Origin: Bacillus sp. FJAT-27251
GTDB lineage: Bacteria; Bacillota; Bacilli; Bacillales; Cytobacillaceae
Length of the DNA: 50,849 bases
Direction of reading: 5' to 3'
Assembly: GCF_001273925.1 (NCBI RefSeq)
Contig: NZ_LIGG01000001.1
Coordinates: 612,834-663,682 of the forward strand
In this document: in pieces, positions 50,158 to 50,849 of the stretch
Layout of the letters: the number at the start of each line of letters is the position of its first letter
Numbering within the stretch: the stretch's first letter is position 1
Notes under the pieces: model-generated
Database searches by the model: none
What the model was told of the DNA's origin: nothing
Seen by the model: only the letters and a program-made list of their open reading frames with translations
Translations under genes and position numbers: made by a program

Positions 50158-50849
50158 ATGACCACATTGGAGATGAAGAATATTTCGATCGAATTTCCGG
50201 GTGTAAAAGCATTGAATGGAGTGGATTTTACGGTTGAAAGCGGGAAAACTCATGCCCTGATTGGAGCCAATGGCGCTGGGAAATCCACGCTGATGAAAAT
50301 TCTTTCCGGGGCTTATGACCACTATAAAGGCGAAATCTCGATGGATGGCGAGACCCTCTCCATCACTTCGCCTAAAAGTGCCATGGATGCTGGAATTCAG
50401 ATTGTTTATCAGGAAGTGGATACCGCACTGATCCCCTCTTTAACGGTGGCGGAAAATATCATGCTGATGGACACCGTCCACAACATGGGGAAAAAGCAAT
50501 GGATCAACTGGAAAAGCCTGCATTCAAAAGCGGCTGCCATCCTGGCGGAAATGAATTTGAACCTTCATCCTAAAAAACTGGTAAGTGAGCTAACATTGGC
50601 ACAAAAGCAAATGGTCCTGATCGCCAGAGCGGTTTCGAAAGAATGCAAGTTCCTCATCCTCGATGAGCCGACCGCCCCTCTTAGCCATACAGAAACAAAC
50701 GAATTATTTCGCATTGTAGAAGAATTAAAGAATCGCAGCGTTGGGGTTATTTTCATCTCCCACCGGCTGCCCGAAATTTTTGAGATTTGTGATGAAATTA
50801 CGATTATGAGAAGCGGTGAAGTGGTCGAGAGGCAGAGAATCGCCGAGAC
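50158..50849 (+). CDS. RbsA-type sugar ABC transporter ATPase (C-terminal part beyond window)
   Basis: The first 230 residues of a probably double-domain ATPase are present. Walker A is GANGAGKSTLMKIL, the Q-loop is IVYQEV, Walker B is FLILDEPTAPLS, and the switch His is in VIFISHRLPEIFE. The signature is LTLAQKQMVLIARAV, which lacks the usual LSGGQ glycines but keeps the Q-M-V-x-I-A-R context seen in RbsA-type first domains. ATG follows AAAGGATGGTGACACATC. It is the energy subunit for the upstream binding protein; the permease should follow outside the window. Confidence 0.92.
   Translation, partial: MTTLEMKNISIEFPGVKALNGVDFTVESGKTHALIGANGAGKSTLMKILSGAYDHYKGEISMDGETLSITSPKSAMDAGIQIVYQEVDTALIPSLTVAENIMLMDTVHNMGKKQWINWKSLHSKAAAILAEMNLNLHPKKLVSELTLAQKQMVLIARAVSKECKFLILDEPTAPLSHTETNELFRIVEELKNRSVGVIFISHRLPEIFEICDEITIMRSGEVVERQRIAE

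Overview
The window comes from a Gram-positive, endospore-forming Bacillaceae genome (Bacillus in the wide sense). The signs are SigD-type flagellar promoters, an SwrD/FlbD-type small flagellar protein, YvyF, an AraR-type arabinose repressor with its operators, an AcoR/sigma-54 acetoin dehydrogenase system, an S-box (SAM) riboswitch, Spo0A-box-like sites, and Bacillaceae-type intergenic repeats. The gene order differs from that of B. subtilis. The species cannot be fixed from the sequence alone.

Region 1 (1-21,402) is a compact flagellar locus. A leftward operon runs flgB-flgC-fliE-fliF-fliG-fliH-fliI-fliJ-fliK-flgD-flgE-flbD-fliM-fliN(partial). Its leader (about 10,528-10,750) carries a class-I c-di-GMP riboswitch with an intrinsic terminator. 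The putative sigma-A promoter of that leader sits beside two TTGTCGAA (0A-box-like) repeats and a perfect palindrome. Divergent from it is flhO-flhP (two FlgG/FlgF-type rod genes) behind a textbook SigD promoter. After a repeat-rich gap come leftward late genes: fliD-fliT-like-fliS, motA-motB-fliL and yvyF-flgM-flgN-flgK-flgL. fliD and yvyF each have a SigD promoter. No chemotaxis genes, sigD, flagellin or export-gate genes lie inside the window. The CheY-P-binding motif expected at the FliM N-terminus is absent, but a similar motif is present at the start of the FliN-like protein.

Region 2 (21,913-28,908) is an acetoin dehydrogenase cluster in the order E3-E1alpha-E1beta-E2, transcribed leftward from a perfect -24/-12 sigma-54 promoter. 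The enhancer-binding activator AcoR is encoded just upstream. A secreted metallophosphoesterase-like protein with altered metal-site motifs follows (29,093-30,094).

Region 3 (30,641-42,041) is an arabinose/arabinan regulon. It contains araR, a rightward operon araN-araP-araQ-DUF624-abfA (GH51), and a convergent leftward operon araB-araD-araA. AraR operators and a cre-like site lie at the promoters, and back-to-back terminators separate the two operons. Extracellular arabino-oligosaccharides would be imported by AraNPQ, cleaved by AbfA, and fed through AraA, AraB and AraD to xylulose-5-phosphate.

Region 4 (42,508-47,332) has a small membrane protein, an SLC13/DASS-type dicarboxylate transporter with an upstream cre-like site, and a DcuS/CitA-like two-component pair that probably controls it. 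The response regulator has a 32-codon in-frame insertion made of two palindromic repeat copies. A TPR/zinc-ribbon protein of unknown role follows (47,382-48,407).

Region 5 (48,704-end) is an S-box riboswitch controlling a ribose-type ABC importer (lipoprotein binding protein plus truncated ATPase). This suggests import of a sulfur-containing sugar such as methylthioribose.

Throughout the window, intergenic spaces carry a related repeat vocabulary: GGGGACGGTTCTC inverted ends, three MITE-like elements of about 380-450 bp, and several unrelated sequence arrays that all share an exact 21-bp period.
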